From positions 6,096,588-6,160,587 of the forward strand of contig NZ_KB913032.1 in assembly GCF_000384215.1 (NCBI RefSeq): a stretch of DNA of 64,000 nucleotides. Reading direction: 5' to 3'. Source of the DNA: Amycolatopsis alba DSM 44262 (lineage in GTDB: Bacteria; Actinomycetota; Actinomycetes; Mycobacteriales; Pseudonocardiaceae). How positions within the stretch are numbered: the first letter of the stretch is position 1; the number at the start of each line of letters is the position of its first letter. The notes under the pieces are model-generated. The model made no database searches. It was not told the origin of the DNA and saw only the letters and a list, made by a program, of their open reading frames with translations. Made by a program: the position numbers and the translations under genes. This document shows, piece after piece, positions 54,661 to 62,359 of the stretch.

Positions 54661-55896
54661 ATGCGCGTCCTGTCGGAGAGTGAGCTCGGTTCCGTACTGG
54701 CGCGCGTGCCCGCGCCGCAGCCGCGGGTGGTGGTGAGCGGGAACTTCGCCACACCGATGCAGGCGCTGAAGGTGCTGGACTCGGCGCTGGCGGAGTACCG
54801 GTTGTTCGCGTTGAACGCGCAGGCCGGAATGCCGGACCGCGAGGGTGTGCTGCTGGAGACGCCGTTCGTGGGTGCGGGGATGCGCGGTCGTGCCGGTCTG
54901 CGGTACTTCCCGTCCCGGCTGTCGCTGGTGCCGCAGCTGCTCAAGCACGCGCTGCCGCCGGACGTCGTCCTGCTGCACACGTCGGTTCCGGTCGACGGCG
55001 TGGTGTCGCTGGGTACGGAGGTGAACATCCTGCCCGCGGCCGTCGAGGCGGTGCGGGCCCGCGGGGGCCTGGTCATCGCGCAGCTGAACCCGGAGATGCC
55101 GTTCACCTACGGCGACGGCGTCCTGCCGGTCGGAGACATCGACTACGCCCTTGAAGTGGCCGAGCCGCTCCTGTCGCCGGTCCCGCGGCCGGTGGGGGAC
55201 ACAGCGCGGACCATCGGCGAGCGGGTGGCCGGACTGGTCGCGGACGGCGCGACGCTGCAACTGGGCATCGGCGGGATCCCGGACGCGACCCTGGCGGCGG
55301 TGACCGGCAGGCGCGGGCTCGCGATCTGGTCGGAGATGTTCAGCGACGGCGTGCTCGCGCTCGACCGCGCCGGGGCCCTGGATCCGGCGGAACCGGTGAC
55401 GGCGTCGTTCGTGTTCGGCAGCGCCGAGCTGTACCAGTGGCTCGACCGCAACCCGCGGATCCGTTTGCTGCGCACGGAAAAGACGAACGACCCCGCGGTG
55501 ATCGCGCGTCAGCGTGGTCTGGTCTCGGTGAACAGTGCCCTCGAGGTGGACCTGTTCGCGCAGGCCAACGCGAGTCGGGTGCGAGGGGCGATCTACTCGG
55601 GATTCGGCGGGCAGACCGACTTCGTGGTCGGGGCGTTGCATTCACCCGGCGGCCGGGCGATCATCGCGCTGCCCTCCTGGCATCCGAAAGCCGACGTCTC
55701 GACGGTCGTACCCCGGCTGGCCGGGCCGGTCACGTCGTTCCAGCACAGTTTCCTGGTCAGCGAACACGGCGCCGCGACCATCTGGGGCAACGACGCCAGC
55801 GAGCAGGCGCAGCAGATCGTCGACCACGTCGCGCATCCGGCCGTCCGGGATGAACTCGTGACGCTGGGCAGGGAGCTGGGGTTCACGCTTTCGTAG
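54661..55896 (+). CDS. Acetyl-CoA hydrolase/4-hydroxybutyrate CoA-transferase family protein
   Basis: 411 aa from ATG 54661. Single-chain CoA-transferase with two Rossmann-like halves: FATPMQALKVLDSAL, FVGAGMRGRAGLRYFPSRLS and VSLGTEVNIL, then LQLGIGGIPDATLAAV and the strand with SEMFSDGVLALDRAG. SVNSALEVDLFAQAN and SGFGGQTDFVVGALHSPGGRAIIALPS are strongly conserved; the catalytic glutamate is probably in NSALEVD-like or LGIGGIP-adjacent strands. It transfers CoA between short-chain acids, such as acetate and 4-hydroxybutyrate. It is unrelated in fold order to the two-subunit enzyme at 23.3 kb. Confidence 0.88.
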   Translation: MRVLSESELGSVLARVPAPQPRVVVSGNFATPMQALKVLDSALAEYRLFALNAQAGMPDREGVLLETPFVGAGMRGRAGLRYFPSRLSLVPQLLKHALPPDVVLLHTSVPVDGVVSLGTEVNILPAAVEAVRARGGLVIAQLNPEMPFTYGDGVLPVGDIDYALEVAEPLLSPVPRPVGDTARTIGERVAGLVADGATLQLGIGGIPDATLAAVTGRRGLAIWSEMFSDGVLALDRAGALDPAEPVTASFVFGSAELYQWLDRNPRIRLLRTEKTNDPAVIARQRGLVSVNSALEVDLFAQANASRVRGAIYSGFGGQTDFVVGALHSPGGRAIIALPSWHPKADVSTVVPRLAGPVTSFQHSFLVSEHGAATIWGNDASEQAQQIVDHVAHPAVRDELVTLGRELGFTLS

Positions 55897-55913
55897 GGCC
55901 GGACAGGTCCGCG

Positions 55914-56390
55914 TCATCCGGTCGGGAGCCCCAGGTCGCGTCGTTCGAGATCCGAACGCAGGGCGGCGAGGATCGGGGCAAGGGCCGTCAGCTCCTCGGC
56001 TGCGACGACCCCGCCGAGGGTCTCCTGGATCGCCGCCCGCCAAACAGGCTCCGCCCGTGACAAGACCGACTCGCCCGCCGCGGTCAGCGCGAGCAGGGAC
56101 GAGCGCCGGTTCGCCGGATTCGGGCGACGCTTCAGCCAGCCCTCCTTCTCCAAACGGTCGACGATCTTGCTGGTCGTTCCGACGCCGATCGCGAAGGCGG
56201 AAGCGAGATCCGCGACGCGCGCGTCCGGGTGGTCGCGGACGTGGCGCAGCAGTTCGAAGTGCCCGGCTCCGATACCGGTCTCCGTCTTCAGGCGCTCGGC
56301 GACAGCGTTGTAGAGCCGCGTCTCCGCGCGGACGAGGTCGGTGAACACCGTGTCGAGGTCCGCATGACCTTCCTTCGAAGTATCTGCCAT
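55914..56390 (-). CDS. MarR-family transcriptional regulator
   Basis: 158 aa from ATG 56390. Winged helix: ETRLYNAVAERLKTETGIGAGHFELLRHV, then VADLASAFAIGVGTTSKIVDRLEKEGWLKRRPNPANRRSSLLALT, the classic MarR wing, followed by dimerisation helices. The start codon lies inside an inverted repeat that also covers the -10 of the divergent esterase gene, 46 nt away. It probably represses itself and the esterase and is released by a small aromatic or phenolic ligand. It ends 17 nt from the convergent CoA-transferase gene. Confidence 0.92.
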   Translation of the reverse strand: MADTSKEGHADLDTVFTDLVRAETRLYNAVAERLKTETGIGAGHFELLRHVRDHPDARVADLASAFAIGVGTTSKIVDRLEKEGWLKRRPNPANRRSSLLALTAAGESVLSRAEPVWRAAIQETLGGVVAAEELTALAPILAALRSDLERRDLGLPTG

Positions 56391-56410
56391 GGCATATACT
56401 GTAGTGGCAG
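56384..56410. promoter_or_regulatory. Candidate MarR operator flanking the esterase -10 box
   Basis: CTGCCA (56384-56389) and TGGCAG (56405-56410) are perfect complements separated by 15 nt. Between them TATACT (56395-56400) matches a -10 hexamer for the esterase gene. A dimer bound here would cover the esterase promoter and the MarR start codon. Binding is inference. Confidence 0.6.
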
Positions 56411-56436
56411 CAACTTCGAAACGGAAGGTAAAGACG

Positions 56437-57333
56437 ATGTCGACAGTCCAGCGCGACCAACTCGATGCGCAGCTACGCGGCGCCGCGGCCGGGTCAGAGC
56501 AGTCCGTCGGGGAGATGCGCGAAAACTTCGCGCAGATGATGAACGCGCTGCCGGTGCCCGAAGGCGTCCGCGTGCACGAGACTTCGCTGGGCGGACGCCC
56601 CGCGCTGCAGGTCGGTCCTGAAGTCGCGGCCAATTCCGGGACCCTGCTCTACCTTCACGGCGGGTCACATGTGGTCGGCTCTCCCCGGACGGCCCTCGGC
56701 CTCACCGCTGGCCTGGTGGTCAGGACCGGGATCGCCGCTGTCTCCCTTGACTACCGGCTGGCCCCGGAGCACCCGTTCCCGGCGGACGTCCAGGACGTGG
56801 TCTCGGCCTACCGGGATCTCCTCGACCAGGGGTGCGCTCCCGAGTCGATCGCCTTCGCCGGGGACTCCGCCGGCGGTGGGCTGACGATCACGGGCGCACT
56901 CGCGGCGCGCGACGCGGGGCTTCCCATGCCTGCGGCGATCGTCGCGTTCTCGCCAGGTGTGGACGCGACACGTACCGGTGAGAGCATGGTGACCAAGGCG
57001 GATGCGGATCCCTTGCTCGACAGGGCGTACCTCGACCTGATGAGCGGCTTCTACATCGTCGATCAGGACCGCCGTGACCCCTTGCTCAGCCCGGCGGTGT
57101 CAGCCGATCTGACCGGCCTGCCGCCCATGCTGGTGCAGGTCGGCACGAACGAGATGCTCCTCGACGACGCACGTCGGCTCGCTCTGCGCGCCTCCGACGC
57201 GGAGGTCGACGTCATCCTCGACATCACCGCGAAGGTGCCGCACGTGTTCCAGTCGTTCACCGGCATCCTCGACGAGGCAGGCGAAGCTCTTGACCGGGCC
57301 GCGCTCTTCCTTCGTCAGCGCGTCCGCGGCTGA
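56437..57333 (+). CDS. Alpha/beta-hydrolase of the HSL (hormone-sensitive lipase) family
   Basis: 298 aa from ATG 56437, with GGAAGG upstream. LLYLHGGSHVVGSPRT gives the oxyanion HGG(S) motif. VSLDYRLAPEHPFPADVQD follows, and nucleophile GDSAGGGLT near residue 146. The histidine is in KVPHVFQSF. At the usual acid position (G-x-x-D-x-L) it reads VGTNEMLLDD, so Glu replaces Asp or the acid comes from a neighbouring residue. Cytoplasmic esterase for short-chain acyl esters or small drug-like esters. It is probably controlled by the divergent MarR protein. Confidence 0.88.
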   Translation: MSTVQRDQLDAQLRGAAAGSEQSVGEMRENFAQMMNALPVPEGVRVHETSLGGRPALQVGPEVAANSGTLLYLHGGSHVVGSPRTALGLTAGLVVRTGIAAVSLDYRLAPEHPFPADVQDVVSAYRDLLDQGCAPESIAFAGDSAGGGLTITGALAARDAGLPMPAAIVAFSPGVDATRTGESMVTKADADPLLDRAYLDLMSGFYIVDQDRRDPLLSPAVSADLTGLPPMLVQVGTNEMLLDDARRLALRASDAEVDVILDITAKVPHVFQSFTGILDEAGEALDRAALFLRQRVRG

Positions 57334-57654
57334 CCGCTGTTCGACGGGCTGAGGCTCGCAGTACAGCTTTTCGACGAGAGTTCGTTGCTGCGGCCCACCG
57401 AGCACGCGCAGCGACTCAAGAAGACCAGCGCCTGGGCCAGGTGCGGCCGATACGGGCTGGCGTAAAGCAGGAACATCGCGCAGCCGGACGTCGAAGACCG
57501 GGTCGGCCGGCATTTCGTGCACCAGTAACGGAAGCATCGGATCGTTCGACACGGGAGCGTCGCCGGCGGCGGCACTCGCCGTCCAGTGAGGGGAGTGACG
57601 GCCGCGCGCACGCTACGGTGAACCGGTCGGCGTCGTTCGAACCGGGAGTCGTTC
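57334..57654. other. 321-nt gap before the amyloid-signalling cluster
   Basis: An open frame from GTG 57552 on the minus strand (start MSNDPMLPLLVHEMPADP) has plausible N-terminal composition but then runs into the antisense of the esterase, so it may be a truncated gene remnant. TACGGT at 57614-57619 is a possible -10 for the small effector-like gene. I see no repeat or RNA gene. Confidence 0.4.
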
Positions 57655-58002
57655 ATGCCAGATCCGATCTTGATCTCGATCTCCGCCGCGCTCGCGGCCA
57701 AGGCCGCAGTTGGCCTTTACGACCTGGTGAAGCGGAAGTTCGCCAAGGAACCGGCGGCCGACGCGGCGCTCGAGGCGGCAGTGACCACCCCCTCGGCACC
57801 TGGTGTGGTCCAGGTACTGGCCGAACGCTTGGGCCTGGCCGAGCGGGACGATCCCGAGTTCAGCGCGAGGCTGCGCGCCGAATGGGCGAAGGTGTCGACA
57901 GCCCAGAAGGCCGAGGACGCGAAAGTGATCAACCAGATTTCCGGCGATGTCGGCGGGAAAGTCCTGCAGGCGGGCGACATCCACGGGAACGTCACGTTCT
58001 AG
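57655..58002 (+). CDS. Small effector-like protein with C-terminal RHIM-like amyloid motif
   Basis: 115 aa from ATG 57655, with GGGAG upstream. The N-terminal ~35 residues (ILISISAALAAKAAVGLYDLVKRKFAKEP) form a long amphipathic or weakly hydrophobic helix, and the middle is helical. The C terminus, about residues 93-115, is Gly/Asn/His-rich with the pattern N..SG...G..LQAG..HG. The core LQAG (104-107) resembles the RHIM tetrad [I/V]Q[I/V]G. A similar motif is at the N terminus of the NLR encoded 1 nt after this stop, and at the C terminus of the gene at 61553. By analogy with known bacterial amyloid-signalling pairs it is a candidate effector, perhaps membrane-acting through its N terminus. 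Confidence 0.75.
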   Translation: MPDPILISISAALAAKAAVGLYDLVKRKFAKEPAADAALEAAVTTPSAPGVVQVLAERLGLAERDDPEFSARLRAEWAKVSTAQKAEDAKVINQISGDVGGKVLQAGDIHGNVTF

Positions 58003-58003
58003 G

Positions 58004-61000
58004 ATGGCCGAGTTGCACAACGAGATCACGAACTCGCAGATCCACGGCTCGGCCTACCAGATCGGCAACGCCGAGAACGTGCACATCACCGCTCCGCCCG
58101 AGCCGAGGATCCATCCGCCGCTGGAGTCCTGGGAAGCTCGTTCCGAGCTGACGCCCGCCCTGAGGGATCTCCTGGACGCGCAGCGGGAGGCGACCGAGTC
58201 GCTGCCGTACGAGCTGCTGGGGGTGAAACAGCCTGAGCTGACCAAAGTCTACGTACGGCAACACGTTCGCCCGCAGGTTGTGGAACGTCAGTCGGACAAG
58301 GACGCGGACCGCAAAGCCGTCGAAGAACGAACTCCCCGTGCCGTAAGCGAAAACCGCGAGCGCCCGATCACCGTCACCAAAGCTCTCGACCGGGGAGGGC
58401 ACCTGGTCATCACGGGCGAACCCGGAGCGGGCAAGTCGACCCTCGGCCATATGTACGTGCAACGGATCTCGGAGCTCTGGCTCGCGGGCGACGGCACTCG
58501 CCCGCCACTGTCCGAGCCGGTGCTGGCCATCCGTGTTCCGGCGCGCGCGTTGGCGACAGGGGGTTCGTGGAGTGAACGAATGGCCGACGGGGTGCAGGAG
58601 GCGTGCGAGTACCGCCTCGCCTCGAAGCCCAAGGCCGAACTGTTCGCGCAGCGCGCCCTGGGCGCGCGATGGCTGGTGTTCATCGACGGGCTCGACGAGA
58701 TAGCGGAAATCGACACTCGCCGGAAGGTGATCAAGGCGATCGCCTATCAGATGCGGCGGAGTGCCGACCATCGGCTGGTGGTCACCACGAGGCCGCTGCC
58801 GGACGCCGAACTGCAGGACCTCGAGCAGCCAGGGGTCGACCTCTACTCGATCCAGCCCTTCGGTCCGGACGAGTTGAGCAGGTTCGCCGATGCGTGGTTT
58901 CGTGCGCAAGATCCGATAAGCGCGCATGATCGAGCAACCGAGTTCATTCGCCAGGTCCATGACGGCCGTCTTCGTGAACTGGTCCGTAATCCGCTTCTCG
59001 CCACGATCGCGGCGATCGCGGACACCCTGGAACCCGAACGGAAACTGCCCAACAACCGGGCCGGTCTGTACAAGCGGTTCATGGAATACCTGCTCGACGG
59101 CAATGCCAGATGGCGGAAAACGATCGCGGACCTCCGTCGATCGCAGAACGTATCCGTGGCACGTCTGCGGCTGGTCGAATGGACCGACGAGCACCGCGTC
59201 ACGATCATCGAACATCTCGCGGTGCAGCGAATGGAGACCGACGGCAGGCTGTTCGAGGCGGCTTGTGCCTGGGTCGCCGAAGAATACAAGGACGCGGCCT
59301 GCCCTGACGGGTGGCGTGACGATCTCTGGGAGTTGCTCGCGGGGAGCGGTGTGTTCGTCCGTGCGCGCGAGGATCTGCGTTTCCTGCATCACTCGTTCTC
59401 GGAATTTCTGGCCGCGCGGCGGAAATCAGAGGAGATCTCCCCGGACTTTCCCGATCTGGATGCGTGGATCGCTCGTGGCCTGAGACCGGCGACCCAGGCT
59501 TTCGTCCTGTTCACTTTCGTGTTGTGGGCCCGGCGTGACAGTCATGATCTCGGCAAGGTGTTCCGTCGGCTGCTCGACGGCGACATCAACCGGGTTCTAC
59601 TGGCCGGTCGGCTCCTCGCCGAGCACACGCCAGCCGACAACGATCTCGTCGGCTCGACGGTGAACCGCCTGGTCGAGCTGATTCTCTGCGCCGGAACCCA
59701 GGACGCCAACTGGGAGATGGCAAGGAGGGCAGGGAAGGTGCTCACCCTGCTCGGCTCGGACGTCGTCGGTGCCGCGGTGATCGAGCGGCTCGTCCGGCTC
59801 CGTGACCAGCCCGAAGTGGCGGCCGCTACTCGCGTCGAATGCGCTTTGGTCCTCGGTCACTTCAGTGATCCAGTCGAGGCCGCCGAGTGGTTGGAGCAGC
59901 GCGCCACCACCGATGAACTGTCGTCGCTCGAGCATATCGTCGATGGAATGATCGATTTCCTGCCGGATGGTGCTGACAGAGCCGAACGACTGCTTGTGCG
60001 CTTGGGAGGAAACGCAGGCGACGATTACGTGGTGACGCTGACTGTGGCGGCGGGGCTCCTGTCGATCGGTCGAAGCGGTGCGGCCGCGCCGCTTGTCCGA
60101 GACCTGGCAGCTCGTTTGCGAAGAGACTCTGGGGCGAGCGACAGCCCAGTGATGCCGACACGTGCCACGCATCATGCCGGGCCTGTGCGGATTCTTCAGT
60201 CACTGAACGAGAAAGCCGCGCCGAACTGGGCCATGGTCGCCGATATCGCGGCCCGCTCGGGATGTACGGATGAGGCGTATTGGGCGGCGTGGAAGGTGTT
60301 CGAAAAAGCGGAGCCGGAAGAAGAGGAAATCGGCGATGCAACCGAGGTGCTGCTGTCAGTCAGGGGCATCGCGGTCGTGGACGAGATCAGCGCAAAGGCC
60401 AGGTCAAGGCCGGCTGATTTACTGACCGTCGTCGCGAGCAAACTCGCGGAGGTGCATTTCCCTGAAGCGGCGGCGGGATTGATCCGACTGCTCCTGACCG
60501 AGAAAGCAACGGACGAGGACGAGTTCGTCAGGGCGATCGGAATCCTGGGTACCTGTTCGAGTGTCTCCGACGAGGAAATCCGCGATCTCTTGGCAACTCG
60601 CCAGGGCTTGACCGGTGAACAGTGGGCAGACCTGACTTCCGAGCTGAATGACGGAGGGCGGCGAGCTGAGGCTTGCAGGTGCGCCAAGCAAGTCTTGGCC
60701 GACCTGTCGAGCGACAACTACGCTTTTTGGCGTGCTGGGGAAACTCTGATCATCGCTGAAGATGACGAAGTCGCCGAAGAGATACTACAGGCGACCCTCG
60801 AACGATCGCCGGCGCACTGGGCCGAAATTGCCCCGTTATTATGTAAGGCCGGCTATCGCGAAGCGGCCGCCATGCTTGTCAGTCAAATACTTGAGGCTTC
60901 GGTGGCTTCAGGGCAACTCGTCACTATGGCTTCGGACTTCCTTCGTTTCGGTGAATGGTCCTTGGCCGGCGACCTGCTTGGCGCGGCTTTGCAGCGCACC

Positions 61001-61513
61001 AGCGAACGAACTTATGAACCTGGCTTGGTGACCGCGCTTTTCGACGTGGGCTCCGCAGAGCAAGCCATCGATGTCGCTCGTCGGGCTTTCGTTCATAGAG
61101 TCTCGACAGGAGAATTCCCGACGCGTTTTCTGAGTGCGTGGCTGCACGTCGGCGGTGCACAAGCGGCGGAGGACATCGCGATCGAAATACTGGCCGCGGA
61201 TATGCACACGTCGCGTCGCTTGGAAGTCGCGCGTGAACTGGCGGACGGTGGCTGGCTGGCCTCGGCGACGCCGGTGTGGCTCGATGTGGTCCGTTACCAC
61301 GGCGAGGTCGTTCAAGACGGTGTCACCGCGGCATCGTGCCTGGTGAAATGCGGTCAGCGTGACCTGGTCGTCGCAACGCTCACGAAGGCTCTGTCGGAGG
61401 ACGAACTCGCCCCGGCGGACCGGACCAGGTTGCGGGCGCTCCTGGCGTGGACGACGTTGATCAGCCCCGCCGCCACTGTCGCGGATCTGTCGGGTGAACT
61501 CGAGCCTGGTTAG
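58004..61513 (+). CDS. NLR-type NACHT NTPase with N-terminal RHIM-like amyloid motif
   Basis: 1169 aa from ATG 58004, immediately after the upstream TAG (TAGGATGG), so translation is coupled. Residues 6-29 carry the amyloid-like motif with core YQIG (18-21). A linker is followed by the NACHT domain: Walker A TGEPGAGKSTLGH (137-149), Walker B LVFIDGLDEIAE (224-235) and sensor RLVVTTRPLPD. The family's closing motif FLHHSFSEFLAARR lies near residue 460. From there to the end are helical repeats (HEAT/TPR-like), the probable ligand-sensing region. Three TTA codons occur (806, 945, 946). STAND/NLR ATPases oligomerise on sensing a trigger. Here the motif should then template assembly of the proteins at 57655 and 61553. 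Confidence 0.85.
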   Translation: MAELHNEITNSQIHGSAYQIGNAENVHITAPPEPRIHPPLESWEARSELTPALRDLLDAQREATESLPYELLGVKQPELTKVYVRQHVRPQVVERQSDKDADRKAVEERTPRAVSENRERPITVTKALDRGGHLVITGEPGAGKSTLGHMYVQRISELWLAGDGTRPPLSEPVLAIRVPARALATGGSWSERMADGVQEACEYRLASKPKAELFAQRALGARWLVFIDGLDEIAEIDTRRKVIKAIAYQMRRSADHRLVVTTRPLPDAELQDLEQPGVDLYSIQPFGPDELSRFADAWFRAQDPISAHDRATEFIRQVHDGRLRELVRNPLLATIAAIADTLEPERKLPNNRAGLYKRFMEYLLDGNARWRKTIADLRRSQNVSVARLRLVEWTDEHRVTIIEHLAVQRMETDGRLFEAACAWVAEEYKDAACPDGWRDDLWELLAGSGVFVRAREDLRFLHHSFSEFLAARRKSEEISPDFPDLDAWIARGLRPATQAFVLFTFVLWARRDSHDLGKVFRRLLDGDINRVLLAGRLLAEHTPADNDLVGSTVNRLVELILCAGTQDANWEMARRAGKVLTLLGSDVVGAAVIERLVRLRDQPEVAAATRVECALVLGHFSDPVEAAEWLEQRATTDELSSLEHIVDGMIDFLPDGADRAERLLVRLGGNAGDDYVVTLTVAAGLLSIGRSGAAAPLVRDLAARLRRDSGASDSPVMPTRATHHAGPVRILQSLNEKAAPNWAMVADIAARSGCTDEAYWAAWKVFEKAEPEEEEIGDATEVLLSVRGIAVVDEISAKARSRPADLLTVVASKLAEVHFPEAAAGLIRLLLTEKATDEDEFVRAIGILGTCSSVSDEEIRDLLATRQGLTGEQWADLTSELNDGGRRAEACRCAKQVLADLSSDNYAFWRAGETLIIAEDDEVAEEILQATLERSPAHWAEIAPLLCKAGYREAAAMLVSQILEASVASGQLVTMASDFLRFGEWSLAGDLLGAALQRTSERTYEPGLVTALFDVGSAEQAIDVARRAFVHRVSTGEFPTRFLSAWLHVGGAQAAEDIAIEILAADMHTSRRLEVARELADGGWLASATPVWLDVVRYHGEVVQDGVTAASCLVKCGQRDLVVATLTKALSEDELAPADRTRLRALLAWTTLISPAATVADLSGELEPG

Positions 61514-61552
61514 AATGCGGGCTCATCGTTTCCAGGGGAGTGGGGAATCGGG

Positions 61553-62359
61553 ATGTCGGGTGACAGTGCCATCGGTGAAGACGGCCTTCCGCCGTATCGA
61601 GCTGTTCTCGTGGTCGACACCAAGGAGTTCGGCGGCAACACCGACCCCGGCCAGGAACTGCTGGCCGCCGCCGTCCCGGATGTGATGGCCTTGGCGTTCG
61701 AGCGGGCGGGTCTCGGGAAGCTGTGGCAGGAAGCCTTGTTCCCGCACAACACCGGAGACGGCTTCGGCATCGGGTTCGACACCGTGCATTTGCCCGCGGT
61801 GGTGGCCAGGTTGTTCGACTCGCTTCAGGAAGTGCTGGCGGAGCGGGACGCGAGGTTGCGTGCGGTCGACAGGCGCCTCCGTCTGCGGATGCGGGCCAGT
61901 TTGAACGTCGGGCCGGTGCGCGAGCCCGATCCGGGTGGCCAGACCGCCGTGGTGGGTCGCACCGTGATCGCCACGCACCGGCTGCTCGACGCCGACGTGG
62001 TGCGTGACCTGCTGGCGCGATCGGACCCGGAGCAGACCTTTCTCGCGGTGGCGTTGTCGCATCGGGTCTTCGAAGACGTGGTCGCCAGCGGATATGCGGC
62101 CCTTCCGGCTTCGCGGGTCGTGCAGACGGCTGTCCGGGTGAAGGAGTTCGAGAGCCTGGTCCATCTCTATGTGCCGAATCCCAGCGGTGACCTGTTGCGG
62201 CACGGGTTCGGTTCTGAAGAGCCACACCAGGAGGCGTCGGATCCGGTGGCGGACACGCGAGACCAGGCGGCGGGCAGCGTCAGGAATGTCATGAGCGGCA
62301 TCCAAACCGGCACCGCGATCCAGGTCGGTCATCTGCACGGTGGACTGCACAACGGTTAG
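61553..62359 (+). CDS. Nucleotidyl-cyclase-like protein with C-terminal RHIM-like amyloid motif
   Basis: 268 aa from ATG 61553 (GGGGAATCGGG upstream), 39 nt after the NLR stop. Residues 15-205 follow a class III nucleotidyl cyclase pattern: VLVVDTKEFGG with Asp22, TGDGFGIGFD with Asp69 (the two metal-binding aspartates), LRMRASLNVGPV, and TVIATHRLLDADVV. A disordered linker leads to the motif at 245-268, N..SG...G..IQVG.LHGG. Its core IQVG (256-259) fits the mammalian RHIM tetrad. If active, it could make a cyclic nucleotide once clustered by the NLR. The catalytic set for substrate choice cannot be judged. Its TAG stop interleaves with the stop of the convergent gene. Confidence 0.78.
   Translation: MSGDSAIGEDGLPPYRAVLVVDTKEFGGNTDPGQELLAAAVPDVMALAFERAGLGKLWQEALFPHNTGDGFGIGFDTVHLPAVVARLFDSLQEVLAERDARLRAVDRRLRLRMRASLNVGPVREPDPGGQTAVVGRTVIATHRLLDADVVRDLLARSDPEQTFLAVALSHRVFEDVVASGYAALPASRVVQTAVRVKEFESLVHLYVPNPSGDLLRHGFGSEEPHQEASDPVADTRDQAAGSVRNVMSGIQTGTAIQVGHLHGGLHNG

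Noticed and set aside
57100..57552. 150-codon open frame on the minus strand before the amyloid cluster
   Set aside because: Its first ~65 codons look plausible but the rest is antisense to the esterase; kept only as a possible remnant, not a gene.
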